A stretch of 64,000 bases of DNA from Hydractinia symbiolongicarpus (Eukaryota; Cnidaria; Hydrozoa; Anthoathecata; Hydractiniidae): contig NC_079887.1 of NCBI RefSeq assembly GCF_029227915.1, positions 14,198,001 through 14,262,000 on the forward strand. The letters are read 5' to 3'. This document shows, piece after piece, positions 61,742-64,000 of this stretch. Positions within the stretch are counted from its first letter, which is position 1; each line of letters starts with the position of its first letter. Position numbers and translations under genes: made by a program. The notes under the pieces were generated by a model. The model did not search any database, was not told the origin of the DNA, and worked only from the letters and a program-made list of their open reading frames with translations.

Positions 61742-61746
61742 TTATT
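61741..61746 (-). terminator. C19orf53: Poly(A) signal overlapping the stop codon
   Basis: Minus-strand AATAAA shares bases with the TAA stop (GAAATAAAATG). No other AATAAA is seen on that strand in the next 200 bp, so the 3' UTR may be only about 20-30 nt. Confidence 0.4.
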
Positions 61747-62563
61747 TCTTTGTCTTTTCCTTTGCTTTCTTTTCACTTGCTTTTTTAGGTACCTTTAAAA
61801 CAGAGAAATTACCGCCTCCTGCTTTCTGTGCCAATTCAATTTCAATTGTATGATTAATCGATTTTTGCAAGTGCTATATAAAAAAAGATAATTTTACGAC
61901 AACCTGTACCTTTCATTTTATCAGATTCAGTACTCACAAAATCGTAGGTACACAACTGCGAACAAACGAGATAATAAACAAACAAACAGGGAATGAGTCA
62001 TGTACGCAAGTAACTAAGCAAGTAAGCAAGCAAGTAAGCAAGAAACCATAAAAACACACAAACAACTACACAAGGAAGCAGACAAGCAAGCAAGCTTAGT
62101 AACAAGAAAAGAAGCAACCAATCAATGGAACAAGCAATCACGCAAGTAACCAAATAAACAAGTAAGTAAAGAAAGAAACGAAGACGCAAGCAAGAAAATA
62201 AACAAACAAACAAAGTAAGTAAGCAAACAAGTACAAAAACAAACAAACAAACATACCAATTTTAGTTTCTGTTCTTTGACTTTCTGTGTTTTCTTGGGTG
62301 CTATTTTTCTTTTTCCTACAAAAAAGCAAGAACCGCTAAACAAAAACACAAGGCCTGAAACCGTTCCCGATTGTGTTGGAACGCAAAAATTTTTGCCAAA
62401 AGATATACAGATCCTTAACTAAAGTCACCAGATTTTCTAGTAAACTAAAAAGAGAATAGATAAAATAGTTCGTACCTCCTTTTTTAGGTCCTAAAACTTT
62501 TTTCGAGTGTTTTGCTTTCTTCTGAATGTTAGCATTCTTCACTTTCATCTTCCCTTGGGCCAT
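61742..62563 (-). CDS. C19orf53: C19orf53 / LYDG10-like small basic protein
   Basis: Three exons in coding order: 62563-62476, 62315-62257, 61873-61742. They join in phase to 92 residues, close to the roughly 99 of the human protein as I remember it. It begins MAQGKMKVKN, has GPKKGG at the first junction, then IAPKKTQKVKEQKLKL, and a C-terminal SINHTIEIELAQKAGG plus a Lys-rich tail (KKASEKKAKEKTKK). This is the same motif order as the UPF0390/Leydig cell tumour 10 kDa family: MAQG, GPRKGG, IAPKK, QQKLKK, IRKKIEHDV. It is highly basic and probably nuclear/nucleolar. Its biochemical role is not established. The AATAAA on the minus strand overlaps the stop codon. Confidence 0.85.
61975..62256. 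repeat. AAGC/AAGT/AAAC tetranucleotide-derived tract
   Basis: Imperfect tetranucleotide repeats (GCAAGTAAGCAAGCAAG and AAACAAACAAAC) fill most of intron 2 of the C19orf53-like gene, right up to the exon 2 donor. Three long minus-strand open frames here are products of the repeat. Confidence 0.75.
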
Positions 62564-64000
62564 GCTGTTTTTTCTTTTATTATATCTACTCTCTATCAAG
62601 TATAAAAGAAGTTAATGAAAAAGAAACTGTCAACAAAACTAAAATACTTTCTAAAAATGCAAACAGTTCCCTGGATGTTTTTATTACTGGTCAAGTCTGA
62701 ATAAGATTCAAAATAAAGAGTTAGCCTAGGCATGTTTGTTCGTTTGGTCCCTTTCAGACTTGAGTATTTTATAAGTTATTTCAACATTTTCACTAGCAAC
62801 AGACGGCAAATTTATACAAATCCAGTCTTGGAAGCAACATAACTCGATCAAGGCATCGGCCTATGCAAAACATGGCAACACAGCACTAACACATAGCAAA
62901 TATTATATTAAATTTATAACATTACAGAGGGTAAAAAAACTCCAGCGTTTTAATAAAAACTTGGAAATTACAACTGCGAAACCTAAACTTTTGAAGATAC
63001 ACAGGCGAAGTAAACAGCATTTTAAAAAGCGTAGCTTTTTTTGAACTCACTGCAGAAGTTGCTCATTACTTCTATCAACAACAAAAACAAGATTAGTGAA
63101 AATTATTTGTAGTAACTTGGCGAAGATTTATTTTCGCGAATTGATTATTTGGGTATTTTTGCGCATACTAAAATTTTTGATAAATATGTACAAAATTTGG
63201 GAAATTACGAATAATAATCACCAGAGGCATGACGAAATAAAGTCCTACTGACTCGCAATAAGTCAATTAAAAAAGGTCTTTCGAAGCTACTGCATGTATC
63301 TGTAAGCATCATAAATGCACTTTACCAATATTCAGAAACAATCGCTATAAAACATTGTAAATGACAAGCAAAATTATAAACTCTTATATATGGAGAATCA
63401 CATAAAAAGCAACTTTTTTTAATAACGCCATCATTAGATGTCGATAGCGTGGCGTTAAGTAGTTCGGTGAAGGGATCACTTTCTTTATTCTGCTTCAGTT
63501 TTTTTCTGGATCTAAAAAGTAAGTTTGTGATCACTTTTTTGACTCTGTGGAGTAAATAGCAAGTGTTAGGTTTTCTTTATTTACAACATGACATTCATGC
63601 GTGACTTGAGATACAAAATCCCAGTTCAGTTTTCAAAGAAAAACGGTGAAATTTATTATGAGGCAGTTAGTAAGCTTCAAATATAAATGTTAAGTCAACA
63701 CATTTTGACCTATATCGTCTCTGGTTTGGTGGAAACAATGCCAAACAGTTTCTACTTTTTTAAGTCTTGTAACATTGCCTTATTTGTTTTAGGAAAGGTA
63801 ACGAAAAACAAAATTTCTTTGTATAGTGAACCGAAAATGATCCACTTATTTTGCCAAGATTCGTATTTCCACAAAGTTAGCCAATATATTGTTTTATATT
63901 TATATAATATAAATATATGAATCTACTGGCTAAATATGAATTGTAGCCACAATGCACTAAAAATTAATTTTCTATATTCTAATTTCCTCAGCAATTTGTT
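62564..64000. other. Right flank with weak exon candidates
   Basis: There are two mutually incompatible exon candidates. Plus strand 63588-63671: an ATG followed by TFMRDLRYKIPVQFSKKNG and EIYYEAV, ending in a GTAAGC donor. Minus strand 63511-63325: after acceptor CTTACTTTTTAG, a frame with KQNKESDPFTELLNATLS and KKSCFLCDSP before a stop. Neither is recognised. The plus one would be a first exon of a gene continuing past the window, divergent from the C19orf53-like gene. The rest is AT-rich with a GCGAA-type repeat near 63115-63175. Confidence 0.3.
63588..63671 (+). CDS. Possible first coding exon, gene continues beyond window
   Basis: The ATG is preceded by TTTATTTACAAC, and 28 codons of normal-looking, non-repetitive protein sequence end at a GTAAGC donor in phase 1. 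The family is not recognised, and no following exon was found in the last 330 bp. Confidence 0.25.

Noticed and set aside
61998-62349. Overlapping minus-strand Leu/Cys/Phe-rich frames
   Set aside because: Translations of the AAGC/AAAC repeat tract in intron 2 of the C19orf53-like gene. Only the short exon 62315-62257 is retained.

Overview
The window is intron-rich, AT-rich animal nuclear DNA. Gene content (FAM234/ITFG3-like, SVOP-like transporter, an 11-TM polycystin-1 and a C19orf53-like protein) marks it as metazoan. Ancestral-style intron phases and short palindromic repeats with CAACCTCG...CGAGGTTG ends, which I remember from cnidarian genomes, suggest a cnidarian, probably a hydrozoan. 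That placement is inference; no similarity search was possible. I saw no bacterial features, CRISPR, rRNA or convincing tRNA.

Layout. 1-14762: mostly non-coding and repeat-rich. It holds a 20-bp minisatellite, several palindromic MITEs, two TA-flanked TIR elements (9681-10477 and 12628-13239), one possible 49-residue two-exon microgene (6317-6562) and a possible terminal exon ending at 11979. 14817-22035 (+): eight-exon FAM234-like type II membrane protein with FG-GAP-like calcium loops. 23515-30088 (+): fifteen-exon SVOP-like MFS transporter. 30667-54658 (-): about 26 coding exons of a polycystin-1-type receptor/channel of about 3,372 residues (signal peptide, WSC, PKD repeats, LDL-A-like, REJ, GAIN/GPS, PLAT, 11 TM, channel core). 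It converges tail to tail with the SVOP-like gene. 55515-57892 (-): an unrecognised Ser/Lys-rich protein gene with tentative exons. 61742-62563 (-): three-exon C19orf53/LYDG10-like small basic protein. The last kilobase has weak exon candidates on both strands.

All exon joins were made by hand from GT/AG sites, phase continuity and family conservation. Every junction in the three main genes keeps the reading frame. The genes do not form an evident pathway; this looks like an ordinary eukaryotic neighbourhood. The most interesting items are a family of 70-105 bp palindromic MITEs with 9-bp target-site duplications, a polycystin GPS motif whose cleavage tripeptide is replaced by a Thr-rich and polybasic insert, a 10-copy 69-bp intronic tandem repeat carrying two 5' splice-site motifs per unit, and an inverted minisatellite-bearing element inside a FAM234 intron.
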